Source: Cyprinodon diabolis
Taxonomy: Eukaryota > Chordata > Actinopteri > Cyprinodontiformes > Cyprinodontidae
Assembly (NCBI GenBank): GCA_030533445.1
Contig: CM060064.1
Location: forward strand, 2,873,416 to 2,937,415
Length of the DNA: 64,000 nucleotides
Direction of reading: 5' to 3'
The notes beneath the pieces were generated by a model. It was given only the letters and a program-made list of their open reading frames with translations. It was not told the origin of the DNA and ran no database searches. Of this stretch, positions 1 to 12,675 are shown piece by piece; positions within the stretch are counted from its first letter, which is position 1; each line of letters opens with the position of its first letter. The position numbers and the translations under genes are program-made.

Positions 1-701
1 TTTGAATCTTAGAATTGGAGGAAAAGGTTGCAGACTCACTTCTCCAGGGAAAGATGTCCTTTATGGAATCCAGACTCAGAGGATTGTACTTGCTTGGAGA
101 TGGGTTGACTGGGTTACTCAGACTGCGGTTGTTCCTTGGTGAATGGAGAAGCTTACAGCCACTCAGATTTCTTGCAGTACTTGAACGGGCTGTAGTGCTG
201 AAGAAACCTTTGCTTGGTGTGAAGCTCAAACGAGCTAAACTTCCTGTTTGGAACCCAAGCTCAGTTAGAAGCTCAGTACCTCTTGGGGAAGGTGAGTCCA
301 AACTTCCTGTTTGGAATCCCAGCTCAGTTAGAAGCTCAGTAGAACCTTCCAGAGAGAGAAGGACCGAACAAATCCAGTTTGCAGGATGACTTCCTGCCGA
401 GAAGCAAAGACAAAAACAAAGTTAAGTCTCAGGTTTACAAAAACTCAGTTTGACTCAGAAAAAACTCAGCTTGACTAGAGAATCCAAAACTGGCAAACAA
501 AAACTCAGATTAGACTGGTAAACTAAGCATGGCTAGAGTACCCTGAATTGGCAAACACTCTGGGGTCGAGGTAGTGGCAGTCAGCAGCTTAAGAGCACTC
601 CACAGGTAATGAGGCAATGAGCTGCAGGTGTGCAGGGAGAACCACCTGGTGGAGGAGGAAAGGAAACACAAAAACAGACCACACAAACTGGATTCCTGAC
701 A
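1..701 (-). repeat. Partial LTR, same family as the solo LTR at 13317-14114
   Basis: The segment shares a series of phrases with 13317-14114, in the same order. Examples are the CAGTTTGCAGGATGACTTCC stretch, GGCAAACACTCTGG followed by GTCGAGGTAGTGGCAG, and the closing CACACAAACTGGATTCCT. It ends in GACA at 701 and its other end lies outside the window. A 62-bp internal direct duplication starts at 238 and 300. No coding sequence of a retroelement is attached. Orientation is inferred from the related gypsy LTRs at 33648 and 38884, which also read TGTCATG at the low-coordinate end. Confidence 0.6.
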
Positions 702-1199
702 GTACAGTTCTATAACTTTTAGAACCCACCTGATGTACTGATGCGTAGAACCACCTGCTACAGATTCCACACCACCTGGAAAGAAGTTCAGCATAAAAAT
801 GGCTCAAATAATAAGGACAGATAGTATGATCTTTATTCCTTTTTAAAAACACACCAAAAAGAAAACAGTCTTGATTCATTCTTATAACTCTGCTTTGAGA
901 CTCATCCTACTGAACAACTTTGTCACCTGGCAAAAACACCTTAATACATTTATAAACTGAGTTTCTCATATTTGTGAGTCATTAAATCTCTAAAACAGTG
1001 GTGTCTATATTCAGTCCTAAAGGCTACTATCTGCCATGAAAGAAAAACAACCTTAGTGGATTACAAAACTAAAAGGAACCAGGAACTAGCAGCCTTCTGG
1101 AAATGCATTGGAGTGAAAGTTAGAAGTACGCCTGCAAAAAACTACTCAAGTAAAGATACTCAAAAAAGTATCAATCAAATCAAGTAAATGTAATTTGTT
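702..1199. other. Intron, nothing assigned
   Basis: AT-rich sequence without a recognisable gene or transposon terminus. It lies 5' of the first kainate receptor exon and is presumed intronic. Confidence 0.5.
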
Positions 1200-2700
1200 A
1201 CTTTTCACCACTGCTGATTTCTATAAACCTTTATTAGCGTTGTGACTCTGGCGTTCGCTGCTGCATGTTGGATGGACTGGTCCTGCTGGAAGACCTTTCA
1301 ACTGGGAGAACCAGGAGGAGAAGAATTTTCAAGGAATCCCAACATATCCTGGCCCATGATGATAACTGGTTTATTTCTTTGTTCTGACTCTTGAAGGAGG
1401 TGGTCACATTTTCCTTCAGCTCTGCAACTCCCTGATCTTCCTGATCTGTCCTTGCCTTGTTTTGTCTTGTCTTTTCTGAGCTCTCTCTTCATATCACCTG
1501 AATTCAAACAATGGATCTGGTCAGTTGATCTTCCTGATCTGTCCTTGCCTTGTTTTGTCTTGTCTTTTCTGAGCTCTCTCTTCATATCACCTGAATTCAA
1601 ACAATGGATCTGGTCAGTTGGTCTCTCAATGCCATTGGTAGAATTTTCTCAACTGGACGACATGGAAAAGGGGAGCCTTCCTATCTTACCGGGACATACT
1701 TGGTGTGATACACCATTGACTCATGGAAGGCATGGATAATGTGTTTTACAATGTTCTCAGTGGAAGATGTCGAAGATGTATGGATTTTTGATACTCTGAT
1801 TTCTCCTGTTTGGATTTGGAGGATACCTAATGTATCTACAATTACAGAGGACATCTTCGGCAATTTGGGCCTTGATCAGGCTGCCGGCAGCAGTTGACAC
1901 AAAGGCTATGAATGAGCAAGACCAGGAGCTCAGCCGTATGCTGGGTGCAATTGTACGCAGGGAGGCTGTGGTGGTTGAACTCAAAGGGGAAATGGGATAA
2001 TATCTTGGATGTCCATGTTTGCTTCAATGCAGAAAAGCCCAACAAATTCAGAATATTGGATTCACCATGTGGAGCCCATCAAGAAAAGGCTCCAAGGGTG
2101 ATGATAAATTCTGCGCAGCCTGCTCTCAAAACAAAAAGTGTTATTTTGGATTCGGCCTCCCCCTTATCAAAACTCCCCTGGATGCTATGGCGGAAGGGCC
2201 CAGAACTGCCGGCTCCTGTTCTTCAAGGAGGAGGGGACTCCTGGTGGATGTGTCCAGAACTGTAGCGCCAGTTGATAAACTTCCATGTAATTAAGGACAA
2301 TGGCCTGTGGACAGCGTTCATGGACAAATTGAATGCACTCATTCATACACAGACAACTGATGCTCAAATGTCAGATGGACTTTCATGTGGCTCCAGCCTC
2401 CTATGTTTTCCTTCTGCTGAAATGTTTATCTTGTGTTACATGTGCTTTTTTGTGCTGAGGTGTTTTTTTGATGTCTCAAACTGTATCCTGAAATATGTAA
2501 GATACGTTTTCCGCCAATTCCTCCCCATTGCGGCTCCTGTCATATCACAGAGATTAAGGCAGTGCTATAAGGGAACCGCCTCACGGCGGGGCCCTTGAAG
2601 CAATGGGGCCCCTCAGGTGTATGTGATGTATGTGATGAACGGTTTGTACTGAAACTGAAAATCTCTATTACAATGTAAATTGTAGTTGACAATAAAGACA
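1200..2700 (+). other. Unassigned sequence with short open frames, possible old mobile element
   Basis: Several short plus-strand frames overlap here (1452-1739, 1912-2265, 2019-2294, 2272-2598). The last encodes 108 residues with one hydrophobic, cysteine-rich segment near residues 40-65. The composition is less AT-rich than the flanks, and an AATAAA motif lies near the end at about 2691. I recognise no domain. It could be a decayed retroelement or a processed transcript. No target duplication was identified. Confidence 0.25.
1437..1622 (+). repeat. Two-copy 93-bp tandem duplication
   Basis: A unit beginning CTTCCTGATCTGTCCTTGCC starts at 1437 and again at 1530. The copies are nearly identical. 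Because 93 is a multiple of three, the overlapping frame repeats a 31-residue segment. No function is evident. Confidence 0.85.
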
Positions 2701-4938
2701 TTGATTTATTTATTTATTGAATGATTTGATTGATATGTTAGACTCCCTGGAGTGAGGTCCTTGATTTTGGCTCCTTGAGGTTCCCTGTCCTGCACCCTTT
2801 AGATGTGGCTCTGCTTCAAAACGCCCAAATCAAACAACCAGGTCATTAGCATGAGTCTAAGAACCTTTTCAGGAGGTGTTTCAGCCCCTTGATTCAGGTG
2901 TGGAAAAAGATTCCCATCTAATAGAGATCAAGGAACAGAAGTGAGGAATCGTGCCCTAAAGCATTGCTATTTGATCTGTGTACTGGGTCCAGTAATAGGA
3001 GACAACGTACCCCCCGTCCTGTTTAATTACAGTTGGGAATCTTCATTAGGGTTCTTGAAGTAGCCTGCAGGTATGTGCTTAAAATAATCAACAATTAATT
3101 AACTCTGTGCCTGCAGCCATGTTTAGGATCGACATCATTCTGCGAACGAATCTGTAGGTTGGAGATATCAAAGCGTATTACCTCCTGCTGTCCTGGATGG
3201 TATGTTTAATTCGAATCAGTCGATGTATCAGATTGTCAACCTGCTGCCACTCACAGCTCTTTCTTTCTGTTTTTCACACCACTGTTACAACCAGACATGA
3301 TCTACCTGCTCACTAAAACATCACATTCCGCCTCACTGAACAAAGGCACAGAAAAGCCTCTATTCTCCATGGCTGCCATTGTTAACAATAAGATGGCATT
3401 GATGAGCTGGCTCATTTAAATACTAATTTACATTCACCAAGTCCTGGTGTTGACCATTCCTCATTAAAAGTGAATGGGTAGTGGGCAGAACATGAGGCAG
3501 AACCTTGTGATTGAATGTTGAGCTGCTGCTGTGATCTATGATTGACAGCTTCAGGAATGTGAACGTCTGCATGGTTTTATAAACCTGGACTGTTTGACAT
3601 GATAAACCCAAAGCCCGTTAAAAGAGCATCTTTTTTCATGGTTCCATGGGTTTTAAAAAAATCTTTAAAAATAGGCTGTATTTGCACTGTTACTAAAAGT
3701 CTTTTATGCCCTAATACTTTGGAAACATGCTTCTTGCTTTTTACATGGGGGCCATGAAGCCATCTGGAAGCTGTTATATCTATTCCCCACTGGCCGAAAA
3801 AACTGTTTAAATCCAGGAACAATGGGCTTTCAGTGGCAGTGGGAACAGCTCACTGACGCGTGTCTACCCAGGTCAAACGACTCGGAAAGCGACCCACGTA
3901 TAAATCTGCCCGGGTCTGATCGCAATGCTGAGCGGTAATTTAGCGGGGTCGCCCCACTAAATCATGTGGTACCTTTGAAAGCAAAGTACGGACATCAACA
4001 CACCGCGCCATTCGCTTCTGATCTAACAAGCAGAATCAACTCTGTTTACATTGGATAAACATGGAGCAGCTCTACTGAGAGGAATTCAGACAGATAATGG
4101 AGAGAATCAATAAGTCACACTGACTACGCCCTAGCTTCCTTCCAGGTTGCTCTTCATTGTTTACTTTCCTGATTTCTGTCACACTTGTGACATAATCAAC
4201 GCGAAGCCAGCGTGATGATGTCATCAGACACGCAGCCGAGGGGGACAAAGGCCCTGCCAGCACAGGGTTAGACCAGCTTTTATTGCCAGTGGGAAGGGAG
4301 CCTAATAATGATTATTAGCGGGTTGACCTTGGAGTGAAAAACATGTGTTAACCTGCTATTTTCAGTGGGAAAGAGGCTTTAGACTGATGTATTTATTTAA
4401 GCAGTTAAAGATAGAGAAATTGTAAGTTCTTGGCACGTTCAGTGGCGTTTTATCCTCTCCTTTAGATGAGTAAGGGTAGATTCATCTACTCCAGTTAAGT
4501 TTCCGTGCAGATTTACTGGGATTGATATATTCCATATAATTTCATACAATAAGTTACCATTCTGAGGCAATCACTCTGTCTAGTTGTAGAGCTGCTGCGG
4601 GGGTGGGCTCTACTGCTTACCCATGATCCAGATGCTCTATATCTATGGCATCAAGTGTAATCCTCCATGCTGTATGATCTCATATATGCCAAATTTATTT
4701 TTGCCTTTACTGAGTCTTTTTCTTTCTTTGGCTGTTTGTCCTCTTGGTGGGTGTTTGCCTCTTATCTTTAAGCCTATGGCTGCTGCAGGGCTGAAATATA
4801 TGCCTTCTCGCATTACATGGTTATACAGCTATTGGATCAGGCAAACAACCAAACCAGTAAGTGTGTGTGCTCATGTGTGCAAAAATATGGAGAAATGTTC
4901 CGCTTCATGTGCTCTCCTTTTGTCACTCTTTGTTCTAG
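2701..4938. other. Intron 5' of the first receptor exon
   Basis: No coding exon of the receptor was found here. A stretch at about 3830-4380 is GC-richer than its surroundings and has CAGTGG-type motifs near both ends, which hints at a MITE, but the inverted repeats are too weak to call. The last bases before 4939 form a pyrimidine-rich tract ending in CTAG, a normal splice acceptor. Confidence 0.55.
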
Positions 4939-4992
4939 GCTCTAGCGATGGGAATGATGACGGAGTATTATCACTACATCTTCACCACACTG
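4939..4992 (+). CDS. grik2: Kainate glutamate receptor exon, amino-terminal domain (54 bp)
   Basis: Codes for 18 residues, ALAMGMMTEYYHYIFTTL, in phase 0 at both ends. It follows a TTGTTCTAG acceptor and precedes a GTGAGT donor. The peptide is the conserved end of a helix and strand in the extracellular amino-terminal (LIVBP-like) domain of kainate receptor subunits, upstream of the ligand-binding core. Kainate receptor genes are known to have a 54-bp exon here, and the residues join directly to those of the exon at 14360-14533. The product is a subunit of a glutamate-gated cation channel at the neuronal membrane. The residues alone do not separate GluK2 from its paralogues; the assignment rests on the next exon. 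The preceding exon of the gene is not in the window. Confidence 0.93.
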
Positions 4993-6522
4993 GTGAGTAC
5001 AGAACAAGGCAGAGATGTAGTTGCTTTTTCTAATTTTTTCACCTTCAAAATACAGATTGAATGCATGCCCAACAAATAACAAGCTGCTGTTCTTTAACAT
5101 TTATTTCTTTATTTTCTATTTGTTTTCAGCTCAGAAAGGGTTTAAATGACAAACCCTGACATTTCTATAACACTGTATCTCCACATAGATATGAATGGAC
5201 ACAAACCTTCAGTCAAGATTATATTAATTATTTGTACTTTAGAAAACATTTTTGTAATAATTTGATATTAGGAGGATTGGGCCGCTGGAAAAAAAATTAA
5301 AAAAGTTAACTGATATTTTTGTTTATTTAAGTTTAATTTGGGTAAAAGTCAATATCGTCAGTAAATCTTCTTATTTATGGCTTTGAGCACGAAATTGCAC
5401 AAATTGCCAAGGAAGGGCATTTCAGTCTAGTGAGCTTCCTCTTCTACTCGTTTAGCTTCCGGATAGACGAGTCCGAGTAGCGCCATCTCACCTGGTTTTT
5501 AGATGTACAGTGCAAGCAGGTAGATCACATCAGAGCGCTGGGCCCCACAGTTTGCAACAATTGAAAATATCACGCCCATCTTGAGGAAGAAGTCAAGGTT
5601 GCAAACAAACAAGCCTCAAAAACTGATCAGCAACAAACACTAAAACTAGCATACTGTACCCAGTGAGACCACAAACAAATACATAAATTGTTATACTGTG
5701 AATGTAACTAGAGAAAACACATCTGTCAGGGAAGCAGTGGCAGCTTTATAAATTCACAGATGGGAAGAGGATGATGAAGAAGGACCAAAATGACAATTAA
5801 TAGAAGCAATAGAAATTAAGCAAATATGTTTATTGATTAAAATGTGTAAAACCAAGAAAAGGAAAATGGAAATTATTTATTGCTAAAGGGAAAAATCAAT
5901 GAAGTTAAAAGAGGATGAAATATAAAATCTTTCCATACAATATAGAATTAACATTAGCAACTAAAGGCTCTGTCACACCTTGACGATTTAGACCACTGTA
6001 TGCCTGATGTATGGACAATCTGGTAAAAACGCTGGCATACGTTGTATAAGTTATGAGCAGGCTGAGTTATGCTGAAACACCTTGACATACGGCAAGTAGG
6101 TCGAGAAATATTGAGCATGCTCAAAATTTCCCAACACATGCCAGCATATGCCATATGTTGGCCATCAGTTCCAGGTCAGTTATGTGATGGTTGACATCCG
6201 TTCAGTGTCAGTTCATCATCAGTCGTGGCGTCTAGCTTATCTTAAACCTCTGAGTAACTTGTTCATAACTTCTGCGTAACTTATCCAGAACTTCTCTCCA
6301 ACGCATATCAGCGTATCTGACGTGTTCCAGATGAGCGCTGAACGTGTTTCTAACTTGCAGCTACTCTATAACGACGAATTTTATATCTTCTTTCTTTACC
6401 GGGTTGTAAATTAAAGACAGAATTTTATGCAGGCAGGGCATTACGCTGCCGTGTGTTATGCATAAGTTAGGTGGTTGTTGGAAATAAGTTCTGTACTCTT
6501 TATGAATACTCTATGTACATAT
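4993..6522. other. Intron
   Basis: Start of a 9367-bp intron between the two receptor exons. No gene is seen in this part. The stretch 5960-6340 has a run of similar short phrases (repeated TAACTT and CATATGCC types) that may be an old MITE, not classified. Confidence 0.6.
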
Positions 6523-7299
6523 TAGGGATGGGACGATTTATGAAAACCGTCCGAACCGTTCGGTTCGACTGTCTCGGTTCGGTTCGCGTGTGTTTCGTTC
6601 GGTTCATGCGCTGCTCCTTTTTCTCATAGGTGAAGCGTTTACACTCCAGAGCAGAAGGTGGCGCTACTGCGACCAAAGCCAAACACCAGTAGTAAACAAG
6701 AAGAAGAAGAAGCGAAGCAGAAAAAAATCAGTTGTTGTGGAGAATTGTGTGGATATGGCAAGTGGGAAAGAACAGGAGTTGGAAGATTCGCCAGCAGCAC
6801 TTTATAGGTCTGCTGTATGGGACCACTTTGCAGTGACGGCGGAACGATGACGGCGGAAAGAAAGTGGTGGATAAAAGTGCAACAGTGTGCAAGCATTGTG
6901 CAACACGTTTTGTTTATGCTAACAGCAACATGACCAACATGTCAGGCTAACCCCGAAATCCCTCATACTCCATCAGCGCCCTTCCCGCTGCGCTCCAGAC
7001 CGCCTGCACAAAGCAAAGCCTACAGCCTCCACTGTGGCTCCCGTCCGCTCCCCTCTGAGCTCCTTGGAGATCGTAGAGAGCATGCGCGAGATGATTAAAT
7101 TCAAAGCAGCAAAACATACGGAAATGATCCAGGGTTTCCGTGGATCAGTAAAAATAATTACAATCCATTATTTTTGGGGGGATTTTTTCATTCATTTCAT
7201 TAATTTTTATGGGATTTCGGTGTAACAATCAACATATACCGGATCGAACCGAACCGAAAACCGTGACCACGAAACCGTGAATCGAACTGAACCGTGGAC
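6523..7299 (+). mobile_element. hAT-type relic with a broken BED zinc finger
   Basis: The left part (TAGGGATGGGACGATTTATG, then CCGTCCGAACCGTTCGG) and the right part (GGATCGAACCGAACCGAAAA near 7241) carry inverted CGAACCG-rich sequence, as in fish hAT elements. Inside, a frame from ATG at 6755 gives a conserved-looking AVWDHF stretch. After a frameshift near 6845 the neighbouring frame gives CKHCATRF up to a stop at 6948-6950. Together these resemble a BED zinc finger (W-x-HF, then C-x2-C) of ZBED/hAT transposases, and the catalytic part is missing. No exact 8-bp target duplication was found. It is a non-autonomous, dead copy in the receptor intron. Confidence 0.6.
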
Positions 7300-7769
7300 T
7301 TTATTCAATTCAGATTTAAAATTGTAGTAAGTGGAAACTTTGAACTTTCCTTTTTTTATGATATTTTTTTCTTACCCTGAGTAGCTTTCTGAAATAGACT
7401 CAAAGCAAATATAAGTTTAATGTGCTGCGCTTGGAAACAGAAGCAAACATTAAAAACAAAAATCCCAGTAAATGTAGATCCTAATTAACATCAAAGCAAA
7501 GACAAAAGCAGAGACCCTCCGACTATTAGCTTGACTTCAAACCTCCTCTGATCCTCAAATCTTATGGTTTTGTTGTTTAGGGCTCGGTTTATGAGGATAA
7601 TTTTCTAAAGTTTAATTATTTTTGCTTTGCTTTTCTTCCACATATTTAATATTACATTTAATTCATGCTTTACTCTTATCTGGGGCTTCGTGCATAAAGT
7701 TTGCCTAAACACAATGAAAAGCTGCAGTGCAATGTTTTCTGGCAGCCACAAAAATTTTTTCAATGAAAG

Positions 7770-7905
7770 CAACAAACCAAAGAGTATTCCAAAAAAGTTA
7801 AAATAATAATCCACTGGACTTTGTTGGATGTTAGTTTGTTTTTTACTTTTTTTGAATGACTTTGACCTGAATGACTCAGAATCTTCACCAGCAAACCAAA
7901 GAGTA
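7770..7905. repeat. Palindromic fish repeat, copy 1
   Basis: ATTCCAAAAAAGTTAAAA is followed about 50 bp later by its near complement TTTTTACTTTTTTTGAATGA, then GACCTGAATGACTCAGAATC. The same arrangement recurs at 51907-52095. No coding sequence. The element class is not recognised. Confidence 0.5.
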
Positions 7906-8202
7906 GAACAATATTTACCCCTTTTCTTCAACTGACAGGTTTCCAGATTTTTCCTCTCAAGACTGATCATGTATGTCTTATACACAACCTGTCCTCAAAC
8001 ACTGGAGAAAGACTGAACACTTTTCAAGGCACAGTTTCCAATCAATATTTAACTATGGCTAGGTTATTGGTCCAAAAACTGGCCTCCAGAAAACAAGATG
8101 TTATTTGTTAAGCAAATATAAGTTGTGTTCTGATGATCTTTATGCTGAATTCATGCAAAAAGCTGAACACAAATATGATCTCTGTGTGATGATCTCCTGA
8201 TC

Positions 8203-8637
8203 AGGATAGGATTTTTGGTTCTGTTCAAGTTTCACTTTGGGTTTTCAGTTACACTTTGATTTATGTCATTGTCTTTAGATTCATTTTAGAGTCATCTAAG
8301 TTCTTTTCTAGTTATTTTTAAGCCCTGTTGTCTTTCTTGGTTACTCTCTGTTGCCCCTTGTGCCAGTCTCCTTCCCCCTAGCTCCCTTCTAGTTCCATCT
8401 GTCCACGCCTGCTCCCAATTAGTTGATTAAACAAATCACTGTTCCCTTAGGTAGATATACTCCTCTGCAGTTACTATTTGCTGGATTATATTCCCTTGTT
8501 TCTGATTCATGTTTTCTCTGCTTAGTTATTTCTGGATTTATTCTCCTGTTGCCACTCTAGCTGTTAAATCAGCAAGAAACCAACTCAGCCTCAGTCTCAG
8601 CATTTGGATCTGCTACAAACCTCCACACATCTTGACA
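8203..8637 (+). repeat. LTR-like repeat, copy 1 of a second LTR family
   Basis: It shares a core (CTAGCTCCCTTCTAGTT, then ACCTGCTCC-type text and a TATA-like motif followed by CTCCTCTGCAG) with 22362-22600 and 62687-63104. The right end reads CTTGACA. The layout (upstream text, TATA, end in CA) is what a solo LTR would show. A target duplication was not established and the left edge is approximate. Confidence 0.45.
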
Positions 8638-9238
8638 GTCTGTAGCAAACCTTAGATCTTAATATCAAGTGCACTTCTTTCACAAGGTGTCTAATCAGTG
8701 TAATCTAACTTAATTATCTGGAAAAAACGTACAACATATTAAATCCAGTTGGCAGGTGTTTGTTTTGAAACTTACCTGATAAGTGTAAACCGCACAGACA
8801 GCGACTCGCAGTCAAGCCCTTCTGATCCCTGATAGCCATCTTTGACAACTTTTATTCTTTTTTGGTAAGCGGTAAAAAGAAATTCATCCATCACCTTTTT
8901 ATTGTCCCAACCATGGAAAAACATGCAGGCGGCATCTTTGACGGGCAGGGGACCAGAGCAGGTGCTCAATATGGCTGCGGCTAGATTTAAACGTTTTTGA
9001 TGTCAGCTGCATGGCTTCTGTTGAATGTTAGGGGTCATATTCACATCATTGTAATCGATTGTCATACAGTCGATTGATCACCATTTAGAAACAAAAGAGC
9101 TTTTAAGGCAATTATCATTTTGACCTGATACAATGTGGAAGAAAACCAGTTTAAACTAACAGATGTTTTTAGCTGTTTTCTTAGATGCTAATGTTACTGA
9201 AGAAGTTGTTGGTTGGCTGTAACGATTAACCCTGAACA

Positions 9239-9435
9239 CAGTAGTAGCCATTCAAAATTTTCCCACTTTCCTTTATTGATGCTTGGCTGGATCCCTACAA
9301 TTCCTTTTTAAACATAAATCTTTGCACCAAAATATTCTTTCTGTCATGATTTGTGGACATTAAGATCTAAAGAGAAGCATCATCAGACCCTGTAATTCAT
9401 TGATAGGGTGGAGTCAGAGTAAAAAATATACATGA
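9239..9435. mobile_element. TA-flanked MITE, left-end copy
   Basis: Begins CAGTAGTAGCCATTCAAAAT, the terminal repeat of the element complete at 51276-51562. It then matches the interior of the copy at 20870-21179 for over 100 bp (for example CTACAATTCCTTTTTAAACA and TCATGATTTGTGGACATTAA). The right terminal repeat is missing. Confidence 0.65.
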
Positions 9436-11613
9436 GAATGAGAGGCGATTACATCATAGCGTGGCGCTTTGGCCTGTTCAGATTGCAAGACTCCTCATTA
9501 TGCAGTAGACGAATGCAGCCTTCTTTTTACCCGTTTTGAAGGACAGGTTTGGTGTATCCTATAAAGCCTTGGGTATCCCATGATTTATTGTGAGTTCAAC
9601 AAAGGTTCAAAAAAGGTAGATTTAAATATTCACCACTTAACAGTGGTCGTTACAATTGAAACTGTCCACGTTAGGCGAAGTGGACAGCCTTCCATGGCAG
9701 TGGAAGGACCTGTTTGAATCCATAGCCTTTTCCAGCCTCCTTATTTTCACGGATCTTGAAGGATCCAGTCCAGGTAGACCGGGTCCTTGGAGGACGCAGC
9801 CGCTGAAATCGAAGTCACCCATAATGTCTCAATGATTGCCTGACAACCTGCTGTTTCAATGGTTTGTGTGCCTTCCAGGTGTTTGGACTGATCTACATAT
9901 GTATTTATTTTCCCAAAGAAGTTGGCCAAAATTTATAAGGATACTTTTCATTAACATGTAAACAAGGGGTTTTATGCATCTGACAGTTTTTTGTTTTTTT
10001 TTTGCACTGCAAGTTTTTAATATTATGAAAGCTGCACTCGCCTTTATCCATGAACTCCCTGTTAATGTTCTGTTATAGTCTCTTAGTGGCTAAACTAATC
10101 TGTTATGACTGGTGAGTCATACATGTAAAATAAATTAAACCTTTGAGGTTATCTTTGTCTTTCTATTTTTGTTATTGATCTACCAATAGTAATCAGTTCC
10201 AGTGGTTGGTAGTGAAATGAAACAGAAGTTTGAGATTGACTAATATTCATCATATCTAATCTTTAGACTTTCCTGCTTTCAGCCAAATTAAAAACTTTCT
10301 TTATGTTATTGTAGGTTTCTTTTTTTTAGGTTTATCAGAATAAAATGAATTTGCCATATTATCTTGAAGTAAAGAAACTGACTGCTTTGTTTTAGCATGT
10401 ATTTCACAGGGAAGAGAGTCTGCAAGATAATTAAACATCCCTCTGGTGTTTTCTGAGAGATGATATACAAAATCTGAAGGGGGGGTCTCTCATTATATCC
10501 AATCGTTGCGTTTGGCAGAGTCCTGAACTGAAAGCTTGATTCTTCAGGCACACTGAACAACCACGTCATACTGAGGCCACATATGGCAGCCGTTCTGCTG
10601 CCAGACTTCTGCTCCTACTTTGCTCTCCTTTTGTTCTTCTGCGCCTTAAAACTGTATTGATCAGTTATCAGTAATAGGCTGTCATGTCATGCTGTGTGTT
10701 GGAAGAAATTTAGAAGTGATCAGCTGGGTTTGTTAGCCTTGTTTGGTAGCCACCTTTAGCAGTGGTCTTTGTTTTTGTTGGTATTAGTTGGTATGTCGTC
10801 CCCATACTGTAACCAATATAAGATTGTTTCTAATTCAGTTTTTAGTGTTGACTTAAGTAAAGTAATAAACAATGTTTCACCTAGAAAAGATTAAACATGT
10901 TTTCTCCCACTCAATGTCTTAAGAAAAAATCTATCTGAGCTTATTTGAATGAGGGGGGTGGATTAAAATGTGAAAAATGTCCAACCAGCTTCTATAAGTA
11001 TGATTATGTTGCCATTTCTGGTTGAAAGCTATTTTCTTTCGGAAAGGAACAATGCTCTAAAACGAGAATGTGATTAGATGCTGCAAAGGTGGCAGATTTC
11101 ACACATTTCCATCAGTTTTCTCATGTAGTTTGCAAATAGAACAGATTGGAAAGAATAAAATAAAAATAATACATTTAATTTTACCTAACCTAAAGAACTG
11201 AATGGCACACTTTGACTAAAACAAGCATTTACATTAATTAAGAAAAAATGAACAAAGGAAATGTACAGAATTAGACAAAAGGTAGATTTTTAGATGCTGT
11301 TGAAGATGCACTCTGAAAATAACAACTGGAGGAAAATCTCTTTACACTGTCTGGGAGATAAATTTATAATCTTTCACTGACAACAAAACATGTCCAACTA
11401 TTCTGAAACTTTTAACGTCAGTCCCTTTTGGTGGCCAAGGCCCGGGCTTCTCTCTAAGAGAAAAACTTCCTTATGAAGTGGAATCCATGCAAATCAGTTC
11501 AGAATAAATCAGGAGTCTCCTTTATGTGGTGGATGAGAATGAAAAGCACTAAATGTGCCAATGCCCAATAAATAGGAAATGTGCTGCAAATATAGAAAAT
11601 AAAACAGACTAAG
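9436..11613. other. Intron, nothing assigned
   Basis: AT-rich, with short low-complexity runs. The open frames at 9637-9929 and 10306-10569 match no family I know and show no conserved motif. Confidence 0.55.
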
Positions 11614-11885
11614 ACTAAGACCAGAGATGGCAAAAGTACTCACTTTCCGTACTTGAGTAAAAGTACAGATACTTGTGTTAAAAAATACTCTGGTAAAAGT
11701 GGAAGTACTGATTAAACTTCTTTACTCAAGTAAAAGTAACAAAGTACAGACTTGTAAATTTACTTAAAGTATAAAAGTAAAAGTAGAAACCACTTTTTTC
11801 ATGCCGTTGCCTACATTTTAAATGGATGTCTGCCAATAGGACTAGATCTCCGTTGTGTTCATTTTCAATCATCTCGTCGTCTATT

Positions 11886-12243
11886 GGAGAATTATCCTGC
11901 CATAATGCAAGAGCACATAATTTCAATTTGAGAAAAGAATTTCATCTTCTTGCACTCAAAACTTATAATGCTCACACTCAAAACATGCGCTCTCTCTCAA
12001 ATATTTTCTCTTCTCTCTCAAATCTTTGTTTCTTCTCTCAGATTTAATGCTTCTTAGACAGATATTTTCTCCTCTCGCTTGCCTCCTTCTCTTCGCGCAC
12101 AAACCGCGCTCTGCTCGAGTCTCAGTTACGCTCGCAAACTCGTAGGCTCTGCTTGCGGATTTTTTTTGCTCTCTTTCAGATTGGATCGGATCGTCGCCTA
12201 GCAACCATTCCAGCCAATAGAACGACAGCCTCAGAAAGGGTGC
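11886..12243 (+). repeat. Left arm of a 358-bp inverted repeat
   Basis: By eye it matches the reverse complement of 12318-12675 with three mismatches and no gaps. The unpaired spacer is 74 bp (12244-12317). A transcript through it would fold into a long duplex. It begins GGAGAATTATCCTGCC and ends GCCTCAGAAAGGGTGC. Confidence 0.92.
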
Positions 12244-12317
12244 GCTTGTCTAACTCTACTGAGTTACCTTACTCAGTAGTTACCTTACCGACAATAAAAT
12301 GGCTTTTTAATTTAAAA

Positions 12318-12675
12318 GCACCCTTTCTGAGGCTGTCGTTCTATTGGCTGGAAAGGTTGCTAGGCGACGATCCGATCCAATCTGAGAGAGAGCAAAAAAA
12401 ATCCGCAAGCAGAGCCTACGGGTTTGCGAGCGTAACTGAGACTCGAGCAGAGCGCGGTTTGTGCGCGAAGAGAAGGAGGCAAGCGAGAGGAGAAAATATC
12501 TGTCTAAGAAGCATTAAATCTGAGAGAAGAAACAAAGATTTGAGAGAGAAGAGAAAATATTTGAGAGAGAGCGCATGTTTTGAGTGTGAGCATTATAAGT
12601 TTTGAGTGCAAGAAGATGAAATTCTTTTCTCAAATTGAAATTATGTGCTCTTGCATTATGGCAGGATAATTCTCC
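12318..12675 (-). repeat. Right arm of the 358-bp inverted repeat
   Basis: Complement of the left arm. The three differences seen lie near the loop side, at the pairs around 12143/12418, 12177/12384 and 12206/12355. Both arms are rich in CT/GA runs and contain a GC-richer block (CGCGCACAAACCGCGC in the left arm). Confidence 0.92.

Noticed and set aside
3830..4390. Possible MITE with CAGTGG-type ends
   Set aside because: Inverted repeats are too short and imperfect and no target duplication was seen.
6523..7299. Exact hAT target duplication
   Set aside because: The right end could not be fixed, so no 8-bp repeat is claimed.
11956..12605. Two arginine- and glutamate-rich frames as a duplicated gene
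   Set aside because: They are the same translation read from the two arms of the inverted repeat and contain no domain.
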